64,000 nt of DNA from Silene latifolia (GCF_048544455.1 NC_133529.1:50653901-50717900), one strand, 5' to 3'; positions 34,468-46,302 are shown, counted from the first letter of the stretch. Translations and numbers: made by a program. The notes: a model not told the origin generated them from the sequence alone.

Positions 34468-36447
34468 TTCGTTGTAATAAAGATTATGAAAATAAACGTG
34501 TTCTACATCATGCGAGAAGAAGAATAAAAATAATAAGCATGTGCATCGTTTATATTTTTAAGTCTAATGAACTACTTTCATAACGCGAAGACTCAAAACA
34601 TTTATACAATTGACCTCCCTCAAGAATTATATAAATGATCCCAAGACTCAATTCTCTGTAAATTGATAAGCTAACCTTTTAGCTAATTCTACCGTTAGAA
34701 TTCTTGGTCGATAAATTTTGTAAATTCTATCTATAGTCCATCATAATCACGAGAAACTCTTCGGACTATGATGTTGAGGTAAACTAAGTCAACACAACTA
34801 CTTACCCAACGTAGAAGGGGTCATATTATGCCTACCGACGAAGAAGGGATTCATAGTTGTTTGCCCGTATAAAGACTAATCTCAATTTCCGTTTTAGAGG
34901 AAGATCCCATCAACTTTATTTTAATTCATTTTAAGTGAACTAATATCTAGCATGCGAGAATGAATAAATTAAGGTGATGGCTTAATAAGTCTGTGACATC
35001 TGTATGTCCATGAAAACTAACATACAACCTATATGAGTCAATTTTCATGCATTTTAATAGTAGGTGGTTTGGTTTTAGGCGGAATATGATGCATAAACTA
35101 ACATGTGAATGAAAAACAATAGAATGAAAAACGTAAAAACAATAAAAGTCCTAGTGTGGCCTATCCTATCAAAATGAACATTAAATACAAGTTTGGAATC
35201 CATCCTTGGACCCGAGAAACTTGTCTTGATGTTCCATCTTGATCCATGTAGCGGGAGTGAGCTCCAATCTCCATCTTTAGTCTTCTTTGAAATTACAATA
35301 ATTAAAATTACATAATAAACCTATTTATTACAATCTAATTTCGAAACCCAAAACTAAAAATAAAGGAGATTCGAGATCTCATAAATACATAAAAAATCAT
35401 GTTTCCTTCATTACGAAAACATAATTTGACTAAGGCCACACTAAGTATTACAATTTACAACCGATTGCAAAAATAAATAAGTAAATAAAATTCATTCATT
35501 CGATTCATTCAACAAAATTAAAATGCATCAACTAAAAATAAATTAAACATACATGACACAATTCCTTAATTATGTTGATTAATTTATCCAAACCACCTAT
35601 TTAAATCAAATTAAGTGACAATTCCTCAATTAATCACATTAATTTCAATCTTAATTCATATTAAACTTGTAATATGAATTTAATCCTATCATTATTTTAA
35701 ACCGCTTATAAAATAATTAGGTATCTTTATATGTGAACCTTTTCACTACAAATAATCATACATTAAAATGTATAATTTTAATTATTGGCCAAAAACAACA
35801 AAAAAATTTTTTCCTTTAAAAATTTTTCTCGGCCAATAACCGAAAACCCAATAAAAAAAAAAACTTTTCTCTGTTTTACAGCTAAAACCGAATAAAAAAA
35901 CAAATTTTTTTTTTTTTTGTATCTGCTGTACGTCAACAGTACAGAAACGAAAAAAAAATTCCACGGTTTAAAAAAAACAGGAACCCTAATGCCCCTTTTT
36001 TTTTCTTTTTGCGGCAAACATGCCCTAAACAAAAACATTAAGATGAACAAAAATCGTTTATAGATTCTATTAGAACGAGATTAGAAAATGGATTAATGAA
36101 ACATGATTAACTGTATATGCCAAAACTATATAGCAAAAACAAATTTTTATATCATCAACAAGACGATTCCATTTACAGTTTAATTTAATCCGAATTAAAT
36201 CAAAGCATCTACCAATTCTTCATATAATCATTCTAACTGATTAAAACAACAATATGAAAAATCAAAATGGAAATATCGCATCAAAAGAAGAACAAAAACA
36301 CACCGCCAAAATTTTCATCTCAAAAAAATCCATACTAAGAAAAAAAAAAAAAAAATTTTCACGGCTGGAAAAAATTTTCGATCCTTCAAATTTTATTGTT
36401 TAAATTCAATTTTATGAAAACCATCAAAATAAAAATCGTGACTAAAG
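34468..36447 (-). other. E3 5' leader
   Basis: About 2 kb between primer site and gag. It has tagaattcttggtcga (34696-34711, one change from the other elements) and the stem at 35150-35445. A-rich runs around 35780-36050 and 36300-36360 create long low-complexity frames that are not genes. Confidence 0.6.
35150..35445 (-). promoter_or_regulatory. Long-range stem in E3 leader (compensated)
   Basis: cctagtgtggcc (35150-35161) pairs with ggccacactaag (35434-35445). Compared with E1, E2 and E4 (..gtatggcc / ggccatac..), both arms changed at the paired position, so an A-T pair became G-C. Confidence 0.65.
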
Positions 36448-36460
36448 CTCTGATACCACT
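36448..36460 (-). other. E3 primer-binding site
   Basis: The minus strand reads agtggtatcagag beside the 5' LTR, a standard copia initiator-Met site. Confidence 0.8.
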
Positions 36461-37457
36461 TGTGGGATTAATCTGTATGAATCCCTTTATATTCAAGGAT
36501 TATAACGAATTTAATGACGATGATTGCTAGTCATAAAATTAAATTACATAAACAAAATAGAGAATGAAGAAATCAACCTGTAGTCCTTGCTAATTCGGCC
36601 TAAGAACAATATCGCAATGATATTCGCCTATTAGTTGCACCCAAGATGCTCCGAGAAATAACCCTCAAATTGCTAGAATGAGATCCCCAATTTTCTGTAA
36701 AATATTTAGTGTTTTGTGTGTGTAGATAGATGAGAGAAAATGCTGAAAAATTAGGTTATGAAATGATCTCCTTCTCACTTATTATATCCGAAATTAAGTG
36801 AGAATAAGGGGGAGATATTTCTTTTCCTATTTTTCGGCTACCCTAACCGAAATAAGAGATCTCTTTCTCTTATTTTCGGTTTTTTTATTTACCTACCAAA
36901 AATATTTTGGTAGTATACAAAAATGTATAAAATGTGTAAATTGTCATCTAGTGAGGATCGAACCCATGACCTCTTGGTTTGTGTACCCTCACTATTACCA
37001 CTATGACACATTCAACTTGTTGATATTAAATATAACCGATTACATTTAATTACGAATTAACAGATTAATTCGTCCAAGCTAACATTACATACATTTAATT
37101 AAATATAACTTATTATATTCAATTTACGAATTGATGATTAATTGTCTCAACTATTATTATTTAATCTTCATTAAATAATTGTCTCATCAACACATTGACT
37201 AACTGTTTAGTCATATTAGGCATCAATGTGATCATATTTCTATAACCACATCTCTCAAACACATCCTATAGGTGTGACCTTTAGGGACCAGTTGATCACC
37301 GCCATCTGTATGATAATAACATCAAACTTTCTAGCAAGCCAACCGTTATTAGGTAAACGTTAATCAACTGATTAAATATACGAAGTATACCCTTGTGAAC
37401 CTGTAAGAGATTTACAAATGTTATCACACTAATTTGTGGAGGACACAAGCTCCAACA
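36461..37457 (-). repeat. E3 right (5') LTR
   Basis: 997 bp, nearly identical to 20224-21219, including the tRNA-like box pair (36955-37003) and an identical 83-codon chance frame. Confidence 0.9.
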
Positions 37458-38625
37458 GGAATTTGGTGTTTTCATTGTAATAGTTGGAATAAGGGGTACC
37501 ACTTTTGTATGCTTGAAAAACATTCACTTGCTCATTTGTTCCACTACATTCACTTTGGTCATGTCCCAAAGTTCCACAATTCTCACATATCCCACTTGGG
37601 ATTGATGAAGATGTCACCATGGCATTAACATGATGCTTTGGTGATTTTGAGGCTTCTTCAAGCTTAGCCATAGCCTTCTCAAACTTCAAGTTGATGGTAT
37701 CAATATGAGCACTAAGTTGAGCACCCAATTGAGTAATAGAGTCCACTTCATGCTTTCCTCCTCTAGTAGCCTTGCGAGGTCTACTATATTGTGAATTATG
37801 GAGCGCCATTTCCTCAATCTTGTTCCAAGTTTTATTATCGTCAACTTCGGTGAACATACCATTTGATCCCATGTTGAGAATGTTTCTTGAGTCTTCATAA
37901 AGACCATTCCAAAATTGTTGTACCAAGAACCACTCGCTAAGTCCATGATGAGGACATGAGCGACAAATTCCTTTGAATCGCTCCCAAGCTTCATACAAAG
38001 ATTCTTCGTCCCTTTGCATAAAACCCGTAATTTTAGCTCTTAGCATGTTAGTCTTTTCCGGAGGGTAGAATTTTTTGTAGAAACCTAGAGCCAACTTCTT
38101 CCAAGAGTCAATTCCAAGAGTAGCCTTATCAAGGCTTTTCAACCATTGTTTTGCGGTGCCAATTAGAGAAAAAGGAAATAAGACCCATCGAATTTGGTCT
38201 TGAGTCACTCCGGTTTGTGAAATCGCATCACAATAGTCACAAAAAGTTTCCATGTGGGAATGAGGGTCTTCACTAGGCATCCCCCCAAATTGGCTTCTTT
38301 CGACTAATTAGATAAATGCGTATTTTGCAATGAAATTTCCGGTTAAGTGTTGTGGTGTAGGAGTTCCATTGGGTAGGTTCTCCTCGGTTGGTACGGAATG
38401 TGATGAAAACTTAGGCATTGTGGTTTGATTTTGTAATTGATTTTGTGTTGGGTTCTCCTCACCTTCTCTTGCAAAAGGTTTGATGAACTCAATAGTGTTT
38501 GGTTGAATGTCTACAACCTCACCAATACCTCTAAAAGTATTTCTAGCAAGTCTTCTATTGGTTGTCAAAGTCCTTTCAATTTCGTGATCAATGGGTAACA
38601 AGTCACCTTATGATCTTCTAGACAT
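37458..38625 (-). pseudogene. Gypsy A gag N-terminal half
   Basis: The likely start is the ATG at 38625 (MSRRS, as in gypsy B), but a stop follows at the sixth codon. A break between the 38601-38308 and 38280 frames lies in the region before MPSEDPHSHMETFCDYCD. From 38280 the Athila-type Gag core is open: RWVLFPFSLIGTAKQWLKSL, AWERFKGICRSCPHHGLSEW and WNGLYEDSRNI, with a CCHC knuckle CENCGTLGHDQSEC near residue 235. E3 cuts it after NENTKF at 37458. The protein would form the element's particle. Early stops mean that this copy is dead or depends on a later start. Confidence 0.8.
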
Positions 38626-38744
38626 GGAAAATATCAAACAACTCGAAAACAATTAGAACAAACCTTGAGGAGTTTTACTTCCCCAAGACAAAGAAAGACA
38701 CAACTAATAACAATCAAAGAAAATTAAATCAAGTTAACACCGTC
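38626..38744 (-). other. Gypsy A leader between primer site and gag
   Basis: Short non-coding leader of about 120 bp. Gypsy B has an equivalent one at 46189-46302. Confidence 0.55.
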
Positions 38745-38762
38745 CCCGGCAACGGCGTCATT
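38745..38762 (-). other. Gypsy A primer-binding site (tRNA-Asp type)
   Basis: The minus strand reads tgacgccgttgccgggga, one mismatch from the Athila-type site tggcgccgttgccgggga found intact in gypsy B. Confidence 0.85.
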
Positions 38763-40421
38763 TTTGGTCGGTCCGCTTTGAGCTTAGATTTCGGTTACTT
38801 GTCGTTAGGAGTACCTAGACCAAAATAATATTTATAACTTCACAAACAACTCTACTACTAGTATAGAGGTAAGTAAAGGTCGGATCCCAAGGGACGGGTA
38901 TTGATGTAGGATTTTCGATTGCAAGTAGTGGTGTCTAGAGGTGTCACAATTTGGGTTGAGATAAGAAGATCACTAAACTAAATAACAATAAAAGTAAACA
39001 AGCAAGATGAATAAAATGAGATGTAAACAATTGATTAAAAGCACTAGGGTGTCATGGGTTCATAGGGGATTCATGGGAATTGATCATACAAACATATTCT
39101 CAAATTATAAGCAAGCAATTATTGTTGTGATAGGATCGAGTTGGTTTATATCTTACAATCCTAGGAAGATTTGGGTCCCGGAGCCGAATCGATTAGATTG
39201 TACAACACCTACAAGTCGACTTAATCCTCCCTACTCAACTATATGCATGGTCTAATGAGACTCAAGTTGGTTTATGTCTTACAAGTCTCATTGAAAAGAT
39301 AAGTGATGGGTAAAAAATGCAAGGATTCATAGGCTCGCATTTCATGAAACATAACATGTGCATAAGTTGGGATCACAACAAGCAAGCAAATAAATTATGA
39401 AAACATATTAAATTAAGCATGAATCATCCCCCATGTTGGTTTTCCCTAATTACCCATTAACCCTAGTTAAGGAAACTACTCACTCATTATCAAGTTTAAC
39501 ATGTTAACAAGGTTGTCAATCATATTAACAAAGCAAAACATGATGAATAAATGAAGATGATTAACAATAATTAAAAAGGGATTAAGAGAATTATACCTAA
39601 TGATGATTCCAAAATAATAATGCAAAGAATAATAGAAGTACTTGATGATTTATGGAAGGTTGTCAATCTCCAATAAACCCAAATAATCGTCAATTACCCA
39701 AAATAAAACATGAACAATAGAGAAATTAAGGAAATGAGATTTGTATTAATATTTGATTAGAAGTTGATTACAAGATTAAAGAGAGATTAGAATAATATAA
39801 ACTACACTAAAGATTGATAAGAAGAACATGATAATCTAATTAGACTAATGGGGTATTTATAGTGGGGATTAGGTGCACAAATTATGGTTACTAAGTCCAA
39901 AAATATGCGCATCTCGAATGAAGAAACAAGAGGACGTGTCTCTCTGGAAGACAATCCGAGCATCCAAGGGTCGGGACGGGCGGATTGGGGAGCTTCTGGA
40001 CGAGCGGCCTGGTGGTTTGGACTAGCGTCCTGGGGAGCTGCTAGACGGGCGTCCCAGGGTCGGGACGGGCGGATCTTAGCTCAGCTTCCTTTTCTTCTTT
40101 TCTTCTTTTCTTCCTCCAACAATCCTCCGGGATTTTGTCGGGGATGCAAGGATCTTCTTCATCATTGCCCATCTACTACATTATGTACAAAGGCCTTCTA
40201 GTCTTGTCTTCTCTTTGATGCTTGGTCATTAGATTCGATCAATTTAGCTCTATTTTGCCATGAAAATGCAAGGTTTGCACTCCTCTCCTACCAAGGAAAC
40301 AAAACCTCAAAGAATATGCAAAACAAAGGACAAAAGATAGTAAATGACCCAAATATGCACTAGAAAGCATAGGAACAAGGCTACTTCGGGGACTAAATAT
40401 GCTTAAATATTGATCAGATCA
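38763..40421 (-). repeat. Gypsy A 5' LTR
   Basis: About 1.66 kb, starting TGATCTGATC on the minus strand and related to the gypsy B LTR (46321-47940) over its length, for example cttcgggga...ctaaat near both outer ends. GC-rich gacgggcg-type motifs lie at 39950-40080, just upstream of the TATA box. It is followed immediately by Tat integrase coding sequence, so gypsy A inserted into the Tat element. Confidence 0.8.
39853..39862 (-). promoter_or_regulatory. TATA box of gypsy A LTR
   Basis: The minus strand reads ctataaatac in the middle of the LTR, the expected place for the U3/R boundary. Gypsy B has gtataaatac at the equivalent place. Confidence 0.6.
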
Positions 40422-41715
40422 GGAACCAACCATAGAAAGGCCTGACCAAACTTGTCCCATTCACGAAGACACAACCTCTTGGACCAAACCATACTATGAT
40501 TGGTTCTTACAGGGGGTACTCCCTAGTGATAAAAACGAAGCGATGGCCCTAAGAATAAAAGCCTGTACCAACACCATTATCAATAACATGTTGTTTAAAA
40601 AGTCACAGGCTGGACCTTACCTGCGTTGCCTGGAACCACACAAAGCTAAGCAGGTTATAGAAGATATACATGATGGATACTATGGAAATCACAAAGGTGG
40701 CAGAAGCCTGGCAAGTAAAGTTCTCATGACAGGTTATTTTTGGCCAACCCTAAGAGCTGACTGCATAGCATACAACTCTAAATGTGAAGCCTGCCAAATT
40801 CACTCCCCTTATATCCACCAACCATCAGAGCTACTACATTCCATCTCAGCCCCCTGGCCATTCATGAAATGGGGCATGGATATAGTAGGCAAATTACTTC
40901 AAGCACCATGACAGAAAGTTTTCATGCTGGCAATGACTGATTACTTTTCCAAATGGATAGAGGCAGATTCATACAGGCAAGTCAAAGAGAAGGATGTCAT
41001 ATCATTCATCAAACGAAATATCATATGTAGATATGGAATGCCTTCAGAAATAGTCTGTGACAATGGTACACAATTTGTGGGAAAAAGGACAGCAAATTTC
41101 TGTGCACAATGGAATATTAACCTGGTCACATCCACACCAGGCTACCCAAAAGCCAACGGTCAGGCAGAATCCAGTAACAAAGTAGTAATTAGCTGCCTGA
41201 AGAAAAAGTTAAAGAGGAGAAAAGGAAGATGGGCTGAAGAACTCCTCTTAGTCCTATGGGCTGACAGAACTACACCTAAAACAGCCAGATGCCAGACACC
41301 CTATTCCCTAGTCTATGGCTATGAAGCAGTAATCCCAGCAGAAATTCATGTACCAACCACCAGAAGCAGCCTGAATACCATAGAGGAACACAGACCACTA
41401 TTGCAAGATAACTTGATCCTAACTGAAGAACAAAGGGATGCAGCCAAGGTCAGGATAGCCTCCTACCAACAAACAGTAGCCAGAAGCTACAACAAGAATG
41501 TCAACATCAGAGTATTCAAGGAAGGGGACCTGGTCCTAAGAAAAGTCTTCCCTAACACCAGAGAGAAAAACGCAGGCAAGTTAGCTCCCACATGGGAAGG
41601 ACCATACCTAATTGATTCAATAGTAGGACAAGGAGCTTACAGGCTGCAAACTTTGGACGGAGAAATGATCCCCAGATCCTGGAACATTTCCCACTTAAAG
41701 TTATTTCATGTCTAA
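40422..41715 (+). pseudogene. Tat-type integrase (single internal stop)
   Basis: One frame open from the gypsy A junction to a TAA after HLKLFHV, except for a TGA at 40909-40911. The zinc-binding region includes HDGYYGNH and CEACQ. The three catalytic acidic residues are visible in WGMDIVGK, VCDNGTQF and ANGQAESSNK. A C-terminal GPY/F-like module (APTWEGPYLIDSIVGQGAYR) ends the protein. The RNase H part should lie upstream but was separated by gypsy A. Apart from the stop, motif preservation is good, so the element is fairly young or only recently inactivated. Confidence 0.9.
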
Positions 41716-42470
41716 AACAGAAACAGGTAAAACTATCAACTCCTTATATGTTTAACTAGAATCTTATAACAAATCCTTCCTGCTATTTGCCAATTTGCCT
41801 AAAAACATGCCTGTTATTTTTAGCTCTACCTAGTCTGCTTATTTAAGTCCTATTATATAGAATCCTGAAAACTTGTTTTACGCCTTCTTTTCATTAGTTA
41901 CATAGTGCACTTAGGCTTAAACAAATATTCAGGATTGAGGGCCACTCCACCAACCTGAAAAGCATTCCTGAAATGCTCTACAACAAATTTGGCACCTGCC
42001 TGCCCAACCTAAAAACTAGACTGAGCTCAGTACATAAAAGACAAGTACAATGGTGAAATAGACCAGATTACTTGTCCAAATAAGCCCTCCTGACAGGCTG
42101 AGGGCCATAAGCCCCCCTGACTGGCAACCACCCTCCTCTCAGAAAAAGCCCTCTGACAGGCAACACAGAGCCATCATTTCCCAAAAACGAAATGAGGGCC
42201 ATAAGCCCTCCTGACAGGCATTATTGTAACAAAAAACGTCAAATGTATTATTTACAGGTACAAATCAAGCCAATCAAACAAATCAAGGGAAAAGAAGATG
42301 ATATATTTATACCAAAACAAAATGTTTACCCAGGGATACATCCCTCCTAGGGAAAGACAAAACAAACCTCAAAAAACAAAACCAAAAACTAACTATTTGT
42401 CCAGGGAACATCCCCCCCTGGATAGGCCAAAATCACACAAACCAAAATATCACAGAAGCAACAAAAAAGA
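41716..42470 (+). other. Tat spacer with cctgacaggc-type repeats
   Basis: Non-coding between integrase stop and the 3' end of the antisense gene. Around 42080-42420 are repeated blocks such as gagggccataagccctcctgacaggc and catccc..ctgg variants, many self-complementary. The same caggc-type words recur in the LTR. Confidence 0.55.
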
Positions 42471-44689
42471 TCAGACTGCCTTGGAAGCTGTAGCAGAACT
42501 AATTCCCTCATCAGCAGCCTCCTCTCCCTCTTCCTCTTCCTCTTCGTCCTCATCTCCTCTCTCTTCAGCATCACCACCTTTTTCCTTGGACGGTGGAGAG
42601 TCCACTTCCTCATCAACATACAGCTTGCAAAGTTCAGGATAAGTAGTGTTGAGATTAGCCAATTCCTGGCCAGGATTCCAAAAAGGCCTGACTTCAACAG
42701 GCTCCTTCATGGCATCCACACGATCTCCGCCAAAGAAATAAGTTCTAGCATCCTTATACCTGGCCTGCACCAGATCCCTCTCAACAGCCAGTTCTTCATT
42801 CACCTTCAACTGCTCCTGCATAACCTGCTTTTCAGCCTTCAACTCTTCCTGAACAGTATCAAATTTAGCCTGAAGGGCTTTTAGGGCATCCTGAGCAGAT
42901 TTCAGCTTAGAAGACTCCACCACCAACCGAGCCTTCCCTGCCTCATTGTCCTCCTTTAATGAATGGTTCTCAGCCTCTGACGCTTCCAATTCAGCCTTAA
43001 ACTTTGCAGTATCTTTCTTCAAAATCCGCACCTCCCAATCCAGGGTATCTATAAGGCTATGTACAGAATCCAGTTGACAGGGGCCCCTCATCATATCATT
43101 GACATTCTGGCAAAGGAAACATACCCATTTAAGCCACAAAACAAAAAACAAACACACATAAATACCCACACAAAACATGACAAAAAAGAAAATACCTCAT
43201 GAAGCATGGTGATCAGGTTGGCAGCACAATCCCTGGTACGATACATGGCAGCAAGGGCACGGACAGAAGAATCCTCTGCCTGATACTGGTAATAAGGGTC
43301 ATCAACCATAAAATCTTGGGGATGGATTTGTTCCTTAGCAAACTGAACCTCATCCAACCGAGCCCTAACCCCCTAACCTCATGAACCCCTCCTGGTGATT
43401 CATCTACCCTTTTCCTCTTCTCAGGACGACCACCCTCATCCACAACTTTCTCAGGGGATGCCAATTGTACTTCCTGCACAGGCTCTTGAATTTGTACAGC
43501 ACTGTCACTCCCTGTGGCCTCACTACTCTTAGACTTCTCCCCTGTGATTTGGGAAACCCCTGCCTTCACCAAGGAAAGACCAAAACTAGCTATCCTGGCA
43601 GAAGCCCTGGTGGCTGCACGACGAGGTTCTACATCAGCAATATAAACACATGTCCAAAACAAAAATCTTCAAAATAAAAAAAAAACAAAAACTTACTCCC
43701 TGACGAGGAAGCCCCTGAAACATTAGCACTCTTCGCCGGTTTATAAGTACTTAGATTAGCCTTCTTGAAACGAGGCATAGGTGGTCGCCCCTGCATGTGC
43801 AAGCCATGTCCTCTCCTCCTCAGTAACGCCATAAAAGCTGCAATCCGATCAACCGACTCTCTCAAAGATCGTGGATTATTCACCCAGTCATTTACTACAA
43901 AGATAAAAGCAAGTAAGTATACTTCCCAAAACATGGCATCTCCAATCAAAATACAATGCAAAAAAGGAAATTACCTCCTTCAACCGCCTGATAATTAAGG
44001 TAATCCTGGTCAGGGGCAATAGAATCAGTCTTGATGAACATGTAAGTCTGAGCGCATCCCTTATCACCCCCTGAATCAAAATTAGTAATCAGATGAGCCA
44101 TTTTTTATCTGACTCGAAGGTTGAACCGGCCAGTGGAATGACTTTTCAAGTGGTAGACATTCTTGAAATCTTCCAGGGTGATAACCAGCTTACGTTTGGA
44201 ACATAACTGCTCAACTGAATGAACAATTTTCAAAACCATTGGCATGAGTTGGAATGGAGGAACCCTAATAGCCCAAATCAATTCAGCCATAAAAGGAGAA
44301 AGGGGAAGCTGGCATCCACCCTTAAATGCCCATTCAAAAATATAGAACCAGCTTGGACTACCTCAATTAGCCCTGACTGGACCACTCTCAGGGATCCAAA
44401 CTTCAGCCTCAGCAGGAATGAGACCCCTGCCTTTTAGATAATGCTCAAAGGTTGGTTTCAACTGATAAGCTTCGTGGAAAGAAGCAGCCAGAGCCTTAAC
44501 AGGAGTATATTCAACCCCTTTATATGACATGGATAAAATTTCTGGGGCAGCAACCACCTCCACCACTTCATTCTCAGGGATGATATATGGGACATCGACA
44601 ACAACAGGGACCTTCTCAACTTCAGCAGGAACCTTCTCAGCCTCAGCAGGGGCCTTAGAAGCAGCTGTCTTTCTTCTACCACCAGCCAT
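42471..44689 (-). pseudogene. Antisense spliced accessory gene of the Tat element
   Basis: Minus-strand gene of four inferred exons: 44689-43975, 43894-43696, 43628-43196, 43106-42471. All three introns (80, 67 and 89 nt) have GT-AG ends and T-rich acceptor sides, and the exons join in phase. Exon 1 resembles the 'putative gypsy-type transposon' family (Pfam PF04195 type): VEYTPVKALAASFHEAY, later FPFSPFMAELIWAIRVPPFQ, then RSLRESVDRIAAF after the first intron. Exon 3 is Ser/Lys/Glu-rich with a KRKR cluster. Exon 4 starts with a long heptad-like coiled coil (about residues 15-115 of the exon) and ends in an acidic tail. Frameshifts near 44370 and 43380 and a TAA near 44110 show that this copy is broken. 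The function is unknown. Confidence 0.75.
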
Positions 44690-45027
44690 ATTTTATTTTT
44701 GCTGAAAGTTGATTTTTTGCAAGAAGACAATTCTAGAAAGAGAAAAAAGAAATTTTGAGATTGGAATGTGAAAGCAAGATGAAACAAAGCAAGGTATTTA
44801 TAGCCGCTAAATAAAACAGACAAGAAAACAAGTGGTCGAGGCTAATCATGACTCTCCTAGGGTTTTGTGAATCTACCCTATTTATGGCAATATAGCCGTT
44901 ACAGAAGCTGAACCAAACACAACTTCTAACCCGTTAGAGATTCCTACACAGTTTTTTGCCTCGCCCAAATTTTTATCTCCTTATTCCTGGCCGGACCCAA
45001 TGATGGAATAAGCAGATAAGGGGCAAT
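44690..45027 (+). other. Tat 3' untranslated segment, antisense promoter and purine tract
   Basis: No sense coding. It holds the antisense gene's putative promoter (TATA at 44794-44803) and, at 45014-45027, agataaggggcaat, the purine tract that borders the LTR. Confidence 0.65.
44794..44803 (-). promoter_or_regulatory. TATA box of the antisense gene
   Basis: The minus strand reads ctataaatac, 105 nt upstream of the ATG at 44689. It lies between the ATG and the LTR, so the antisense gene has a promoter candidate of its own outside the LTR. Confidence 0.55.
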
Positions 45028-45632
45028 TGTTGGGCCCAGAATTATCCTGCCTGACCTGACAAAGGCCAGGCAATGTTCAAAGCCAGGGCTCAAGCAAAGA
45101 ATACCTAAAATCAGGCACTAAGACCATATGGACATGCACCAAGCAGGAGAGAAATACAAGACAAACAATTACTAACTCTAGCCTGAGAGGAGACTATATC
45201 AGGCACAAGGGAAACGTTGTCCAAGCTGAGCAGGTAACAATCAGGCCATATAAGTAAAATCTCTACAAACAAGGAAGACCAATTCAAAAGGAATAGATAG
45301 AAGAAAGAGTCAAAGGCAACGGCTGAAAGATTGTTGAAGTCAATCAACTACTTCCGGGTAAATAGGGCATGAGTCCTATTTACCAGGAAACCCTAAACGG
45401 AAGGAAAAAAGCTACTTTTAGAGGCTAATATAAATAGAAGAGAAGATAAAAAACAGAGGGGACATTGGAACACACTCACTACAACTCTCATCCTTGTATT
45501 CTTAAGCAATATCTTTGCCTGTCACGCCTGATACATAAATACTCTGTCAGGCTATCTAAAATCATAGTAACAATCACTCCTGGCTTGGCGCCTGGCAGGA
45601 CGCTTCTATTCAGTGAAATCCCTGCCAAAACA
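45028..45632 (+). repeat. Tat 3' LTR
   Basis: 605 bp, TGTTGGGCCC to CCAAAACA, with terminal TGTT/AACA. It is preceded by a purine tract and carries a TATA box, tataaat, at 45429-45435. It is dense in cctgNcagg-like words. Gypsy B gag resumes at 45633. Confidence 0.8.
45429..45435 (+). promoter_or_regulatory. TATA box of Tat LTR
   Basis: tataaata followed by gaag, about 400 bp into the LTR, as expected for the sense promoter. Confidence 0.55.
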
Positions 45633-46188
45633 AAAGTGCTAACTCCTTCCATGAATCAATACCAAGGGTAGCCTTATCTAGGCTCTTTAACCATTGCTCT
45701 GCGGTTCCGATCAAGGAAAAAGGAAACAACATCCCTCAAATTTGGTCTTGGGTCACTCCGATTTGAGAGATTGCATCACAATAGTCACAAAAAGTCTCCA
45801 TATGTAGGTCAGTATCTTCACTAGGCATCCCTCCAAATTGACTTCGCTCAACTAATTGTATGAATGCGGATTTGGAAATGAAAGTACCGGTAAAGTGAGG
45901 TGGTGTTAGAGTACCATTTGGTAGGTTCTCCTCGGTTGGTACGAAATGTGATGAGAATTTAGGCATTGTAGGTTGATTTTGTGGTTGGTTTGGAATTCGG
46001 TTCTCCTTTCATTCTCTTGCAAAAGGGTTAGTAAACTCAACACTATCCGGTTGGATGCTACCAATGTCCACAAGTTCTCCAATACCCACACTTGTCGAAG
46101 TTCCTCTAACAACTCTTCCAATATTGGTCAAGGTTCTTTCAATCTCAGGATCAATAGGTAAAAGTCTACCTTGTGATCTCCTAGACAT
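45633..46188 (-). pseudogene. Gypsy B gag N-terminus (cut by the Tat element)
   Basis: The start is at 46188 (MSRRSQGRLLPIDPEIERTL). Frame changes are needed near 46010, then SSHFVPTEENLPNGTL and MPSEDTDLHMETFCDYCDA follow. A stop comes after GVTQDQI near 45740, and the Gag core resumes as FPFSLIGTAEQWLKSLDKAT to the break. It aligns with gypsy A gag residue by residue, so both are one Athila-type group. The remainder lies beyond the Tat element. Confidence 0.8.
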
Positions 46189-46302
46189 GCAAAAAGCAAA
46201 CAACTAGAAAACAATTAAAACTACCTTGAGGAATTTGACTTCCCCAAGGTTAAGAAAGACACAACTAAAAACAACAAATGATAACAAATCAATTGAACAC
46301 CG

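Larger units (their letters stand above)
20224..37457 (-). mobile_element. Copia element E3 (with E2 nested inside)
   Basis: LTRs at 20224-21219 and 36461-37457 differ by about a dozen changes in 1 kb. The flanks tgaat and ggaat suggest a 5-bp target duplication with one mismatch, or 4 bp. The minus-strand order is LTR, primer site, long leader, gag, protease, integrase, RT, RNase H, purine tract, LTR. E2 interrupts the 3' non-coding part at 21660/30466. Several stops and frameshifts break the pol frame despite the young LTRs. Confidence 0.9.
15727..40421 (-). mobile_element. Gypsy A: Athila-type element lacking RT and integrase
   Basis: Visible parts on the minus strand: 5' LTR (38763-40421), tRNA-Asp-type primer site, gag (37458-38625), continuation of gag into protease (18579-20223), a spacer, an Athila env-like ORF (15916-17382) and some 3' sequence. 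E3 splits the gag and E4 interrupts the 3' region. Only 1.06 kb separates the end of the gag-protease frame from the start of the env-like region, and it has no polymerase motifs. The 3' LTR is outside the window. Confidence 0.75.
40422..45632 (+). mobile_element. Tat-type gypsy element, 3' part
   Basis: Plus-strand integrase (40422-41715), a spacer, an antisense multi-exon gene (42471-44689), a purine tract and a 3' LTR (45028-45632). The left side is cut by gypsy A; its 5' part should lie beyond gypsy A's other end, outside the window. The right end is inside gypsy B gag. Pol followed by an extra antisense ORF and then the LTR is a layout known in Tat-lineage elements. Confidence 0.8.

Noticed and set aside
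35778..36050. Phe/Lys-rich minus-strand frames
   Set aside because: Low-complexity A-rich leader of E3.
43213..43662. 149-codon minus-strand frame ending differently from the antisense gene
   Set aside because: Its second half is the wrong phase after a frameshift at about 43380; treated as exon 3 of the antisense gene instead.
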